In this document: one piece after another, positions 52,691 to 61,626 of the stretch | Layout of the letters: each line of letters opens with the position of its first letter | Position numbering within the stretch: the first letter of the stretch is position 1 | Source: Rothia sp. SD9660Na | GTDB lineage: Bacteria; Actinomycetota; Actinomycetes; Actinomycetales; Micrococcaceae | Direction: 5' to 3' | DNA: 64,000 nucleotides | NCBI RefSeq assembly: GCF_030064065.1 | Contig: NZ_CP125946.1 | Coordinates: 992,001 to 1,056,000, forward strand | Made by a program: the position numbers and the translations under genes | The notes under the pieces: generated by a model | The model's input: the letters and a program-made list of their open reading frames with translations, nothing else | Told to the model about the DNA's origin: nothing | Databases searched by the model: none

Positions 52691-53392
52691 CTAGCTTAGG
52701 TGCAGGGTCATGTCGTGCCAGACGGCACCGCCGTGGGTTGATTCTGAAACCCCGTCAAGCTCAAAGCCGAGTTTCTCATAGAAGCCAATGAGTTCCTTCT
52801 TGCAGGTAAGAATCACTCCTGTACGCCCCTGCTCCCTTGCCTGCTCGACCAGCTGATTTATCAGGGCGGACGCATACCCCCGGCCCCGGTGGGCCGGGCG
52901 GGTGTTGATGCCAAACACCGTCTGGTAAGCCCCGTGCCGGGTATGTGAAGCAGGGTTCTCATAGAGGTCATCAAAGATAACGGGGGAGTCGGTTACCAGC
53001 CCGTCGATAAAGGCAACAACTTCACCGTCAGCTTCAAGCACCCAAAACTGCTCACCAAAAACATCAAACCTGGCCCGCAGGTCGCTCTCACTGGCTGCTT
53101 CAGCCGCCGGGAAGCACTCGGCCTCAATGGCTGCAAGGGTGGGTAGGTCTTCCTGCTGTGCCCGGCGAATCTCAACACGGGCGTCCTGCTGCTGAGCAGC
53201 AGCCGTGTCAAGCCCGGCCAAAGTCTGCCCACCAACACCCCAGTCGGTGCGTGGCACCTCGTTGAGCACCACCCATACCGAACTTTCCTTGGTGCCCATC
53301 ACCCGGGCATAGGTGCGGGTGAGTTCAGCAATCAGCTCGGCCTTCTTCTCATCAGACTGAGTAGATGCATACGAGACATTAATGAGGGGCAT
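52691..53392 (-). CDS. 4-oxalocrotonate tautomerase-like / GNAT acetyltransferase fusion
   Basis: 233 residues from ATG at 53392 with CAGGAG upstream; the frame extends to 53491 without support. Residues 1-57 are a 4-OT-like tautomerase: catalytic Pro2 after Met, PLINVSYASTQSDEKKAELIAELTRTYARVMGTKESSVWVVLNEV. From about 70 on is a GNAT acetyltransferase: RRAQQEDLPTLAAIEAECF, acetyl-CoA loop RPAHRGRGYASALI, and IGFYEKLGF. Both activities in one chain is unusual. The tautomerase part and the start region are duplicated at 54282-54562. Confidence 0.85.
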   Translation of the reverse strand: MPLINVSYASTQSDEKKAELIAELTRTYARVMGTKESSVWVVLNEVPRTDWGVGGQTLAGLDTAAAQQQDARVEIRRAQQEDLPTLAAIEAECFPAAEAASESDLRARFDVFGEQFWVLEADGEVVAFIDGLVTDSPVIFDDLYENPASHTRHGAYQTVFGINTRPAHRGRGYASALINQLVEQAREQGRTGVILTCKKELIGFYEKLGFELDGVSESTHGGAVWHDMTLHLS

Positions 53393-53473
53393 GGTGTTCT
53401 CCTGGGTAGTGCTTGAACCCAAGTCTAGCGGCGTATTAGGGGCGTGTTTATCTTGAGCGTCCACCAGACTCTC
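53193..53473. repeat. 281-bp direct repeat, copy 1
   Basis: Holds the tautomerase part and upstream region of the fusion gene. It matches 54282-54562 over its whole length with one difference by eye (T versus C in GTGTTTATC). It ends in the left arm of the palindrome that is complete only at the second copy. Confidence 0.93.
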
Positions 53474-53652
53474 GCAGTGCTTAGGTCTCAAATGGGCGGT
53501 GCAAGATTCTTGTGGACACTTAGCTCAGCACCGTCATATTGCGTCACGGCTGCACCGTTTTAAACGCGCTCGCCGTGCACTGGTGCGCAAAGCGCTATCC
53601 ACAGGAGGTGCCTACCTAGCGAAATGTGTCCGGCTCAGCGCACAATCTGACC

Positions 53653-54354
53653 ATGAAATCTCCAGAAGAAATTGCTATGGCTGTGCAGACCACACAGGAT
53701 CTATTCGCACGAGGCATGAACAAGGACGCACTCGCCCGCGCGGTCGCTCGCGGCGAGTACCAGCGGCTTGGCTACGGAAGCTATATGGAAAGCGGTTTTC
53801 ACTCTCAGCTTTACCCTAGTCAGCAGTATCTGGCTCGTGTCATCGGGTATGGCAGAAGCAGACTCAAAACCTCGGTGCTATCCCATTATTCAGCGGCAGC
53901 GGTACACGGGATGTGGCTACTCAACATACCTACTGCTATCCATACAGTAGGTCAGGCACACGGTACCCCTTCACCACGGGTTGTGCGGCATAGAAACAGC
54001 CGGTCCGAAACCGAGAAAAGTTTGGGTGTGGATGTAACCGCACCGCTCGATACGGTTCTTCACTGTATGATAGTGATGAAATTCGAAGAGGCACTTGTGC
54101 TTGCTGATAGTTCTTTGCGGAAGATTGAGCACCAAAAACTGGCCCAGGCCTTACGGAGGCTGTCTGGTCGTGGTTCTGTGCAGGCTCGCGTAATTGCAGA
54201 TATGGTAAGCCCTCTCAGCGAGTCGCCGGGGGAGAGCCTGCTGCGGCTTTTCTTGATGAGGTGTGGTGCGCCTAAGCCAGTTGAGCAGCAGCCGTGTCAA
54301 GCCCGGCCAAAGTCTGCCCACCAACACCCCAGTCGGTGCGTGGCACCTCGTTGA
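53653..54354 (+). pseudogene. AbiEi-like paralogue truncated at the C-terminus
   Basis: Frame from ATG at 53653 (a CACAAT six bases upstream suggests a leaderless start). Winged-helix GMNKDALARAVARGEYQRLGYGSYM, then TSVLSHYSAAAVHGM, and LDTVLHCMIVMKFEEALVLADSSLRK; it matches the full gene at 45193-46095 up to SPLSESPGESLLRLFLMRCGAP. At about 54282 the second repeat begins, so the nuclease domain is lost and the frame runs on in unrelated sequence to 54354. The junction has a 10-base TGAGCAGCAG shared by both sources. It may still give a short protein. Confidence 0.8.
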
Positions 54355-54481
54355 GCACCACCCATACCGAACTTTCCTTGGTGCCCATCACCCGGGCATA
54401 GGTGCGGGTGAGTTCAGCAATCAGCTCGGCCTTCTTCTCATCAGACTGAGTAGATGCATACGAGACATTAATGAGGGGCAT
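54272..54481 (-). CDS. Stand-alone tautomerase-like copy made by duplication
   Basis: 69 residues from ATG at 54481 with the same CAGGAG upstream as the parent. The first 66 residues equal the tautomerase part of the fusion gene, with Pro after Met, then LDTAAAQLA and a stop supplied by sequence beyond the repeat. Length and ending fit a complete 4-OT subunit, so it could work as a free enzyme. It overlaps the 3' end of the truncated AbiEi-like frame on the other strand. Confidence 0.65.
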   Translation of the reverse strand: MPLINVSYASTQSDEKKAELIAELTRTYARVMGTKESSVWVVLNEVPRTDWGVGGQTLAGLDTAAAQLA

Positions 54482-54562
54482 GGTGTTCTCCTGGGTAGTG
54501 CTTGAACCCAAGTCTAGCGGCGTATTAGGGGCGTGTTCATCTTGAGCGTCCACCAGACTCTC
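54282..54562. repeat. 281-bp direct repeat, copy 2
   Basis: Second copy of 53193-53473, 1089 bases downstream in the same orientation; it flanks the truncated AbiEi-like gene on the right. Confidence 0.93.
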
Positions 54563-54610
54563 AGGCCGTCCACCAGGGGAATAAGCACTTTGAGAGTCTG
54601 GTGGACGCTC
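54544..54610. repeat. Perfect 20-bp inverted repeat
   Basis: Arms at 54544-54563 (starting GAGCGTCCACCAGACTC) and 54591-54610, loop of 27 bases, which itself repeats GTCCACCAGG. The left arm belongs to direct repeat copy 2; its counterpart at copy 1 (53455-53473) has no right arm. Confidence 0.92.
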
Positions 54611-54843
54611 GCGGAATAGGAGAGGGAGAGATGAGAGGACGCCGCCCGCCAGCAGGTGCGGCCCAAGGTGAGCACAAGGGCGGGGGTAAGAATTGTAATT
54701 TAGGTTCCCCCGCTCACCCTGCCAGCTGGCAGTAATCCCCTATCTTGGGGCGGGGCGTCCGCACCTGTACTACATCTTGTGCTCACACGCCTGTAATTCA
54801 CGCCCCGCCCCGGCGGGCGCCTGCCAGAAAAGCTAAAAACCCG
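54611..54843. other. Non-coding stretch with crossing inverted repeats
   Basis: No gene. Two inverted pairs overlap in crossed order: CAGGTGCGG (54653 region) with CCGCACCTG (54760 region), and GTGAGCACAAG (54667 region) with CTTGTGCTCAC (54777 region). Crossed pairs would make a pseudoknot if transcribed. Function unknown. Confidence 0.5.
54754..54765 (-). repeat. GGTGCGGACGCC motif copy 5
   Basis: Exact 12-mer on the minus strand in the region before the ileS promoter. Confidence 0.8.
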
Positions 54844-54873
54844 TTAGACAGCCACCGCCCCTGCCCCTAAAAT
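54844..54873 (+). promoter_or_regulatory. Promoter of the ileS leader
   Basis: TTAGAC and TAAAAT with an 18-base spacer just before the T-box. Confidence 0.5.
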
Positions 54874-54879
54874 AGGTAA

Positions 54880-55262
54880 CAGTTGCAATGACCCGGCTAT
54901 CACCGGCGAGCAATCCGGAAGAACAGGTTATACCTGCACACCCCCGTAATTCGTTGCGACGAGGGGAGTGCGCGGAATAGATATAGCCCCAGTAGACCCG
55001 GACGGGTAAGCCCGAAACAGCTGTCATGAAGCGACTGATAACCGGTTCGACCCTGCGCTGGGCGCAACCTACCTCATCTCACGAGACGGTAGGTTGCCCC
55101 GGCGCAGACCCATACCCGCCCGCACTTTCGGTGCGGCTCGGGGTGGGGTCGAGCCGGTTGACGTAAGCAAGGTGGTACCGCGCAGGCTCCTTACCCGTCG
55201 AGCGGACGGGGGAGGGCAGGCGTCCTTGCACCCCAAGTACTAGGCAGACAAGAACCTAAGGG
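54880..55262 (+). promoter_or_regulatory. T-box riboswitch of ileS
   Basis: The T-box sequence AAGGTGGTACCGCG is at 55169-55182; the TGG bulge partner pairs with the uncharged tRNA acceptor end. The short stem I (CCGG ... CCGG) carries the specifier ATC at 54899-54901, matching tRNA-Ile. The layout is the actinobacterial translational type with an ultrashort stem I: uncharged tRNA-Ile frees the ribosome binding site. No T run follows the T-box, which fits control of translation rather than transcription. Confidence 0.9.
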
Positions 55263-55269
55263 CGCAACC

Positions 55270-58200
55270 ATGACCAACAAGCCTGTTTACCCCAAGGCAA
55301 GTGCAAGCGGAGCCAGCTTTGTGGCCGCTTCCCCCTCTTTCCCCGCACTCGAAGAAGCAGTGCTGGACTACTGGAAGAAGGACGGAACCTTCCAGGCATC
55401 CATTGATAACCGCGACGCCGGCGAGAACGGCGCTAACGAGTTCGTCTTCAACGATGGCCCTCCCTTTGCTAACGGCCTGCCCCACTACGGCCACCTGCTG
55501 ACCGGCTACGTCAAGGACCTGGTCGCCCGCTACCAGACCCAGCGCGGCCACAAGGTCGAGCGCCGCTTCGGCTGGGACACCCACGGCCTGCCCGCTGAGC
55601 TTGAAGCCATGAAGCAGCTGGGCATGACCGACAAGCAGCAGATCATCGAGATGGGCATCGACAACTTCAACGACGCCGCCCGCGCCTCGGTGCTCAAGTA
55701 CACCAAGGAATGGGAAGAGTACGTTACCCGTCAGGCCCGTTGGGTGGACTTCGAGAACGACTACAAGACCCTGAACGTGGAGTACATGGAGTCCGTCATC
55801 TGGGCCTTCAAGCAGCTGCACGATAAGGGTCTGACCTACGAGGGCTTCCGCGTGCTGCCCTACTGCTGGAAGGACGAAACCCCGCTGTCCAACCACGAGC
55901 TGCGCATGGACGATGACGTCTACAAGGAACGTCAGGACCCGTCCGTTACCGTGGCTTTCCGTATCACTGACGACGCCACCCTGGCCAAGCACCCCGAGGT
56001 CGTTGCCGAACTAGCAGGCGTTGAGGCTCTTGCCTGGACCACCACCCCCTGGACCCTGCCCACCAACCAGGCTCTGGCTGCTGGCCCCGAGATCAGCTAC
56101 GTCGTCGTACCCGGCGCCGGTGAGCTGGAAGGACGCCGCTTCCTGCTGGCTGCCGACCTGCTGGGCGAGTACGCTAAGGACCTGGGCTATGCGGATGCTG
56201 AAAAGCCCGCGGACGCCGCCCGCGAGGCCGTCCTTGCCACCTACACCGGCACCCAGCTTGAAGGCGTGCGCTACGCACCCCTGTGGGACTACTTCACCGA
56301 CGCAGAAAAATTCGGCACCGAGAAGGCCTGGCAGATTCTGGTCGCCGACTACGTGACTACCACCGACGGTACCGGCCTGGTCCACCAGGCACCCGCCTAC
56401 GGTGAGGACGACCAGAAGGTCTGCGAGGGTTACGGTATCCCCGTGATTCTGTCCATCGACGAGGGTGCCAAGTTCCTGGACCTCTTCGCCGACTCTTCCC
56501 TGGCTGACGGTGCCCCCCTGGCTGAGATTGCAGGCGTCCAGATTTTTGAGGCTAACCGCACCATCATCAACACCCTCAAGGCTGATGGCGTTCTCATCCG
56601 TGAGAAGTCCTACGTTCACTCCTACCCCCACTGCTGGCGCTGCCGCACCCCCCTGGTCTACCGCGCCATCACCTCCTGGTACGTGCGCGTGACCGACTTC
56701 AAGGGCCGCATGAGCGAGCTGAACGAGGACATCAACTGGATCCCCGAGAACGTCAAGCACGGCCAGTTCGGCAAGTGGGTTGAGAACGCCCGCGACTGGT
56801 CCATCTCGCGTAACCGCTTCTGGGGCTCCCCGATCCCGGTCTGGGTCTCTGATGATCCCAACTACCCCCGCACCGACGTCTACGGCTCCCTGGCTGAGCT
56901 GGAAGCCGACTTCGGCCGCCTACCCCTGAACAAGGACGGCGAGGTCGACCTGCACCGCCCCTACATCGACGAGCTGACCCGCCCCAACCCGGATGACCCC
57001 ACCGGCAAGTCCACCATGCGCCGTGTGGAGGACGTGCTGGACGTCTGGTTCGACTCCGGTTCTATGCCCTTCGCCCAGTTCCACTACCCCTTTGAAAACA
57101 AGGAGTGGTTCGAGGCCCACTACCCGGCAGACTTCATCGTTGAGTACATCGGCCAGACCCGCGGCTGGTTCTACACCATGCACATTCTGGCCACCGCCCT
57201 CTTTGACCGCACCGCCTTCGAGAATGTCATCGCCCACGGCATCGTGCTGGGCTCGGACGGTCAGAAGATGTCGAAGTCCCTGCGTAACTACCCGGACGTC
57301 TCCGAGGTTCTGGATCGCGACGGCTCGGACGCCATGCGCTGGTTCCTGATGTCGTCCCCGATTCTGCGCGGCGGCAACCTGATTGTGACTGAGCAGGGCA
57401 TCCGCGAGGGCGTCCGCCAGGTCATGCTGCCCCTGTGGAACGTCTACCACTTCTTCGCCCTTTACACCAACGCTACCAACAACGGTGCAGGTTACGAGGC
57501 CAAGCTGGTCACCGAGGCCGAGCACGTGATGGACCGCTTCATCCTGGGTAAGACCCGCCAGCTGGTTGCCGAGGTTACCGAGGCCATGGACGCCTACGAT
57601 GTATCTGCCGCCTGCGAGGCCCTGCGCACCTACACCGACGCCCTGACCAACTGGTATGTGCGCCGCTCCCGCGAGCGCTTCTTCAACGAAGACACCGCGG
57701 CCTTCGACGTGCTCTACACCGCCCTGGTGACCTTCGTAAAGATGGCGGCCCCCCTGCTGCCCCTAACCACCGAAGAAATCTACCGTGGTCTGACCGGGGA
57801 GCGTTCGGTTCACCTGACCGACCTGCCCTCACCGGCGGATTTCAAGGACGAGGCTGAGCTGCTGGCCCTGATGGAGACCACCCGCGCTGTGGCCTCGGCA
57901 GGTTCTGCCCTGCGTAAGGCCCACAAGCTGCGTGTGCGCCAGCCCCTGGCCGCCCTAACCGTGGCGGTTGCCGGTGGCAAGGACCTAGCCGGTACCTTTG
58001 AGTCCATCATCGCTGATGAGCTCAACATCAAGGCGGTTGAGCTTCTGGATGCCGCCGAGGTGGCTCCTGCTGACTTCGGTATCTCCCAGCAGCTCAAGGT
58101 CAATGCCCGCGCCGCAGGCCCCCGTCTGGGCAAGCAGGTGCAGGTTGCCATCAAGGCGTCTAAGAGCGGGGACTGGAAGGTCACCGAGGACGGCACCGTT

Positions 58201-58572
58201 GTGGTTGGTGCCGATAATATGGCCCTGGAGCTGGGCGAGTACGAGCTTGAAACCGTGGTCGCAGAAACCGACGGCGTCGCAGAGCGCGCCGTCTCGGTTC
58301 TACCCGGCGGCGGCTTCCTGGTCCTTGACACCACCCTCACCGACGAGCTGCGCGCCGAGGGTACTGCCCGCGACGCCGTCCGCGCCATCCAGTCTGAGCG
58401 CAAGGACGCCGGCCTGAACGTCTCAGACCGCATCGAGCTGACCATCACCGCCCCCGCCGCCGATCTTGACGCCCTTAAGAAGCACGAGGAACTGGTGGCC
58501 GGTGAGACCCTGGCTGTGGCCGTGACCTACCTCGAGGGCGCTGAATTCTCAGCGACCGTGAAGAAGGCATAG
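55270..58572 (+). CDS. ileS: Isoleucyl-tRNA synthetase
   Basis: 1100 residues, class I synthetase of the longer eukaryote-like (type 2) form. HIGH signature [16 protein letters not shown] (about 63-78), editing domain with [18 protein letters not shown] in [14 protein letters not shown], and a long C-terminal part after the anticodon-binding domain. No CxxC zinc ending is seen. Under T-box control. The stop is immediately followed by the ATG of folC. Confidence 0.97.
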   Translation: MTNKPVYPKASASGASFVAASPSFPALEEAVLDYWKKDGTFQASIDNRDAGENGANEFVFNDGPPFANGLPHYGHLLTGYVKDLVARYQTQRGHKVERRFGWDTHGLPAELEAMKQLGMTDKQQIIEMGIDNFNDAARASVLKYTKEWEEYVTRQARWVDFENDYKTLNVEYMESVIWAFKQLHDKGLTYEGFRVLPYCWKDETPLSNHELRMDDDVYKERQDPSVTVAFRITDDATLAKHPEVVAELAGVEALAWTTTPWTLPTNQALAAGPEISYVVVPGAGELEGRRFLLAADLLGEYAKDLGYADAEKPADAAREAVLATYTGTQLEGVRYAPLWDYFTDAEKFGTEKAWQILVADYVTTTDGTGLVHQAPAYGEDDQKVCEGYGIPVILSIDEGAKFLDLFADSSLADGAPLAEIAGVQIFEANRTIINTLKADGVLIREKSYVHSYPHCWRCRTPLVYRAITSWYVRVTDFKGRMSELNEDINWIPENVKHGQFGKWVENARDWSISRNRFWGSPIPVWVSDDPNYPRTDVYGSLAELEADFGRLPLNKDGEVDLHRPYIDELTRPNPDDPTGKSTMRRVEDVLDVWFDSGSMPFAQFHYPFENKEWFEAHYPADFIVEYIGQTRGWFYTMHILATALFDRTAFENVIAHGIVLGSDGQKMSKSLRNYPDVSEVLDRDGSDAMRWFLMSSPILRGGNLIVTEQGIREGVRQVMLPLWNVYHFFALYTNATNNGAGYEAKLVTEAEHVMDRFILGKTRQLVAEVTEAMDAYDVSAACEALRTYTDALTNWYVRRSRERFFNEDTAAFDVLYTALVTFVKMAAPLLPLTTEEIYRGLTGERSVHLTDLPSPADFKDEAELLALMETTRAVASAGSALRKAHKLRVRQPLAALTVAVAGGKDLAGTFESIIADELNIKAVELLDAAEVAPADFGISQQLKVNARAAGPRLGKQVQVAIKASKSGDWKVTEDGTVVVGADNMALELGEYELETVVAETDGVAERAVSVLPGGGFLVLDTTLTDELRAEGTARDAVRAIQSERKDAGLNVSDRIELTITAPAADLDALKKHEELVAGETLAVAVTYLEGAEFSATVKKA

Positions 58573-59997
58573 ATGACCAAGGACAACATGGAGCTTGACC
58601 CCGTGTTTGCCGAGATTGCTGCCGAGGGCGCTCGCGCTGACGACGCCCTCGGCGTAGCCTCGGTCTACGCCGACCTGCTGGCTCGTGCCCCCGAGCACAA
58701 GATGGCCCCCCGCCTCGACGCCATGACTCGCGCCGTGGAAATTCTGGGCGAACCCAATAAGGCAGCCCCGGTCATCCACATCACCGGCACCAACGGCAAA
58801 ACCTCAACCGCCCGCATGATCGAGCGCCTGCTCATGGCGCACGACATTCGTGTGGGCCGCTACACCAGCCCCCATATTTCCAAGGTCACCGAGCGGATCT
58901 CGATTGACGGGGCGCCCGTGGCAGATTCCACCTTTGTGCGTATCTGGGGCGAGATTCAGCCCTACCTGCAGATCGTGGACGCTGAACTTGAGGCAGCCGG
59001 TGCCCCCCGCATCACTTACTTTGAAGCCCTCACTATCCTGGCTTTCGCTATTTTCGCCGACGAGCCGGTGGACGTGATGGTACTTGAAGTCGGTATTGGG
59101 GGTTCCTGGGACGCCACCAACGTCGCCGACGCTACCGTATCGGTGGTGACCCCCATCGGCCTTGACCACACCGACATGCTGGGGGAGACCCTCGCCGAGA
59201 TTGCCGGTGAGAAGGCAGGGATTATTAAGGACGGCGGTTTCCTGGTTTCTGCCGCCCAAGACCCCTCTGCTGCCCAGGTACTCCTGGAGGCGGCCCGCTC
59301 CCGCAATGCCGATTACCGTTTTGAGGGCCTGGAATTCAAGGTCCTCGAGCGCACCGCCGGTGTGGGCGGGCAGCTGCTCACCATCCAGGGGCTAGCTGGC
59401 CGCTACGAAGACATAGCCCTGCCCCTCTTTGGTGCCCACCAGGCCCAGAACGCCGCTGTGGCCCTGGCCGCGGTTGAGGCTTTCTTGGGCGGGGGAGAGA
59501 AGGAACTAAGCCTCGACCTCATCAAGCTAGCCTTTGGTGAGGTGCGCTCGCCGGGCCGTCTTGAGGTGGCCCGCACGGAGCCGCCCGTGGTGCTCGATGC
59601 CGCCCACAACCCCCACGGGGTCACTGCGTCGGCAGCTGCCTTCAAGGAGTCCTTCAGCTTCGAAGAGCTCCACCTGGTGGTGGGTATCCTGGGTGAAAAA
59701 GACGCCTCGACCATGCTGAACCTGCTCTTCGACGAGTACGTTGACCGGGCCGACTGGCGCACGGTGCTGCACCTGACTAAGTCAGACTCGCCGCGGGCCA
59801 TCGCGCCTGAGGAACTGGCTGAGCTGGCCTTCGACGCTGGTTTTGATGAAGACGCCATCGAGACCTACGAGAACATTCCCGATGCTCTGTCCGCAGCGGT
59901 GACGGCAGCAGCCGATGTACCCAACCTGAACTCCGCGGTACTGGTCACCGGCTCTATTACCGTGGTGGGTGAAGCTAGCACCCTGCTCGGACTGTAA
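58573..59997 (+). CDS. folC: Folylpolyglutamate synthase / dihydrofolate synthase
   Basis: 474 residues, ATG directly after the ileS stop. It adds glutamates to folate. P-loop ITGTNGKTSTARMIERLL (about 71-88), Mur-ligase central domain ISPHISKVTERISI-like region, VGIGGSWDATNVA, LDHTDMLGETLAEIAGEKAGIIK and the late VLDAAHNPHGVTA. Bifunctionality with dihydrofolate synthase is usual in bacteria; not decidable here. Translationally coupled to ileS and just ahead of the DUF4233 gene. Confidence 0.95.
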   Translation: MTKDNMELDPVFAEIAAEGARADDALGVASVYADLLARAPEHKMAPRLDAMTRAVEILGEPNKAAPVIHITGTNGKTSTARMIERLLMAHDIRVGRYTSPHISKVTERISIDGAPVADSTFVRIWGEIQPYLQIVDAELEAAGAPRITYFEALTILAFAIFADEPVDVMVLEVGIGGSWDATNVADATVSVVTPIGLDHTDMLGETLAEIAGEKAGIIKDGGFLVSAAQDPSAAQVLLEAARSRNADYRFEGLEFKVLERTAGVGGQLLTIQGLAGRYEDIALPLFGAHQAQNAAVALAAVEAFLGGGEKELSLDLIKLAFGEVRSPGRLEVARTEPPVVLDAAHNPHGVTASAAAFKESFSFEELHLVVGILGEKDASTMLNLLFDEYVDRADWRTVLHLTKSDSPRAIAPEELAELAFDAGFDEDAIETYENIPDALSAAVTAAADVPNLNSAVLVTGSITVVGEASTLLGL

Positions 59998-60004
59998 AGG
60001 AGAG

Positions 60005-60445
60005 ATGATGGCGAGAATGACGCGCGCCCAGCGCGAATGGCGTCCCAATCAGCCCAAGAAGCAGCGCTCTATCAAGGTCATGTTTACCTCGATGGTGCTC
60101 TCGCTCGAAGCCCTGGTTGCCTTCTTTGCCACCCTGGCCATCTTTGGCCACCACTTCAACGATCCCACCTGGGTCAAGGTGCTGATTTGGGCAGTGGGTC
60201 TGGCTCTGGCGGCAGCCCTGCTGGTTACCCCGGCCTTCCTAAAGAAGCCCTGGGGATACCACCTGGGCTACGGTCTGCAGGTTGCTCTGATTCTGGTGGG
60301 CTTTGCCCTGCCTTCTATGTTCTTTGTGGGAGCGGCTTTTGCTGTGGCCTACTGGTACGGGGTCACCCGCGGTGCCCGCCTGGACGCCGAGAACGCCGTC
60401 CGCGCCAAAGAGCAAGAAGAATGGGAGAAGGCTAACCCCGCCTAG
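60005..60445 (+). CDS. DUF4233 membrane protein
   Basis: 146 residues from ATG at 60005 with AAAGGAG in front, seven bases after folC; a longer frame overlaps folC without support. Basic N-terminus (MTRAQREWRPNQPKKQRSIKVMFTSMVLSLEALVAFFATLAI), then about four hydrophobic helices, then a charged tail. It sits between folC and ndk as in many actinobacteria, hence the DUF4233 call. Function unknown; possibly a membrane partner in the folate gene set. Confidence 0.8.
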   Translation: MMARMTRAQREWRPNQPKKQRSIKVMFTSMVLSLEALVAFFATLAIFGHHFNDPTWVKVLIWAVGLALAAALLVTPAFLKKPWGYHLGYGLQVALILVGFALPSMFFVGAAFAVAYWYGVTRGARLDAENAVRAKEQEEWEKANPA

Positions 60446-60451
60446 CGGGGT
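60435..60451 (+). terminator. Small hairpin over the DUF4233 stop codon
   Basis: ACCCCGC-CTA-GCGGGGT, a 7-bp stem overlapping the last codons and stop of the gene, before ndk. Confidence 0.5.
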
Positions 60452-60504
60452 CTCTGATAGGGTTAGGGTGAAAACTTGCCCCTGACCTATCAAAGGAGAT
60501 TGTC

Positions 60505-60921
60505 ATGACCGAGCGTACCCTGATTCTGGTCAAGCCCGACGGTGTTGAACGCAACCTCACCGGCCAGGTGCTGGCCCGTTTCGAGCGTAAGGGCTACCGC
60601 ATTGCTGAGTTGAAGATGCTGGTTCCCTCCCGTGAGCTGCTTGAGCAGCACTATGCGGAACACGAGGGCAAGCCCTTCTACGAGCCGCTGGTGTCCTACA
60701 TGGGATCGGGCCCCGTGGTTGCCCTGGTGCTCGAAGGTAACGGCGTGCTTGAGGGTGCCCGTACTCTCATGGGTTCCTCAAACCCCACCACCGCTGCCCC
60801 CGGCACCATCCGCGGCGACTTTGGCCGTGACTGGGGCGAGAGCGTACAGAAGAACCTGGTCCACGGCTCAGACTCACCCGAGTCGGCAGAACGAGAAATC
60901 GTGCTCTGGTTCGGTGCCTAA
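60505..60921 (+). CDS. ndk: Nucleoside diphosphate kinase
   Basis: 138 residues with AAAGGAGATTGTC before the ATG. It moves gamma-phosphate between nucleotides. MTERTLILVKPDGVERNLTGQ and the catalytic NLVHGSDSPESAEREI with phospho-His are present, and the length matches the family. A strong terminator follows (60946). Its own ribosome binding site suggests independent translation. Confidence 0.97.
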   Translation: MTERTLILVKPDGVERNLTGQVLARFERKGYRIAELKMLVPSRELLEQHYAEHEGKPFYEPLVSYMGSGPVVALVLEGNGVLEGARTLMGSSNPTTAAPGTIRGDFGRDWGESVQKNLVHGSDSPESAEREIVLWFGA

Positions 60922-60945
60922 GCACCCCGCTGATTTATTCAGATT

Positions 60946-60984
60946 AAAAGGCTGGGGCCCTCAGTAGGAGGGCCCCGGCCTTTT
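60946..60984. terminator. Terminator between ndk and the VKOR gene
   Basis: AAAAGGCTGGGGCCCTC / GAGGGCCCCGGCCTTTT, 17-bp stem with one G-T pair, loop AGTAG; T runs on both strands. Confidence 0.9.
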
Positions 60985-60999
60985 GCTGTGGGAAAGGGT

Positions 61000-61626
61000 T
61001 TAGAGCATCCCCACGATCACATCGAAGAAGCGGATAAAGATAATACCGAAAATCAAGATGTAGACCAGAATGATGGAGAACCAGGTCCAGTTGGGGGCCG
61101 CTCGACGGATACTCTCAGGTGCGGGTATCACCCCGGCATGAATATTGCGGGTGGTGACCTTGACGAAAATGGCAGTTTGCATAATCCACACGATCATGCA
61201 GAAGAGGCAGAGGGCGTTGATGTCAAAAGTGGTGTTGTACCAGAGCCACACCACAAAGGCCATGGCTAGGGTGTGGCCCACCTGCATAGCCACCCAGTAC
61301 CAGCGGGCAAAGGATGCACCGGCAATCAGGGCGGTTGAAATTGCAAGGACGATGGCGTAACCAGCAATACCGATAAAGGGGTTGGGGAAGCCGAAGGCTT
61401 CAGCCTGCCAGGTGCGCATGACGGTGCCGCAGTTGAGTAGGGCGTTGATATCACAGACAGACTTGTGGGCCCCGTCCATATAAATCTGCAAGCGCTCATA
61501 AACCAGCATGGCGGCAGCGCCGAAGGCTAGCAGGCCGGGAATGAGGGTAAACCAGGCGAGCCTGCGGTCTAGCTGGGCTTGGCTGATGGAGCTAGCAGTA
61601 TCGGTGGTGTTCACAGGGGTAGACAC
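61000..61626 (-). CDS. Vitamin K epoxide reductase family protein
   Basis: 208 residues from GTG with AAGGATTCACC upstream. About five helices. The loop cysteines CDINALLNCGTVM and the CLFC pair (ALCLFCMIVW) are the VKOR active-site set. In actinobacteria VKOR reoxidises DsbA-like proteins outside the membrane by passing electrons to quinone. No DsbA gene is adjacent; the cytoplasmic Rv2466c-like gene is not its partner. Confidence 0.9.
   Translation of the reverse strand: MSTPVNTTDTASSISQAQLDRRLAWFTLIPGLLAFGAAAMLVYERLQIYMDGAHKSVCDINALLNCGTVMRTWQAEAFGFPNPFIGIAGYAIVLAISTALIAGASFARWYWVAMQVGHTLAMAFVVWLWYNTTFDINALCLFCMIVWIMQTAIFVKVTTRNIHAGVIPAPESIRRAAPNWTWFSIILVYILIFGIIFIRFFDVIVGML

Noticed and set aside
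54833..55027. 64-codon minus-strand frame
   Set aside because: Lies antisense to the T-box; explained by RNA structure.
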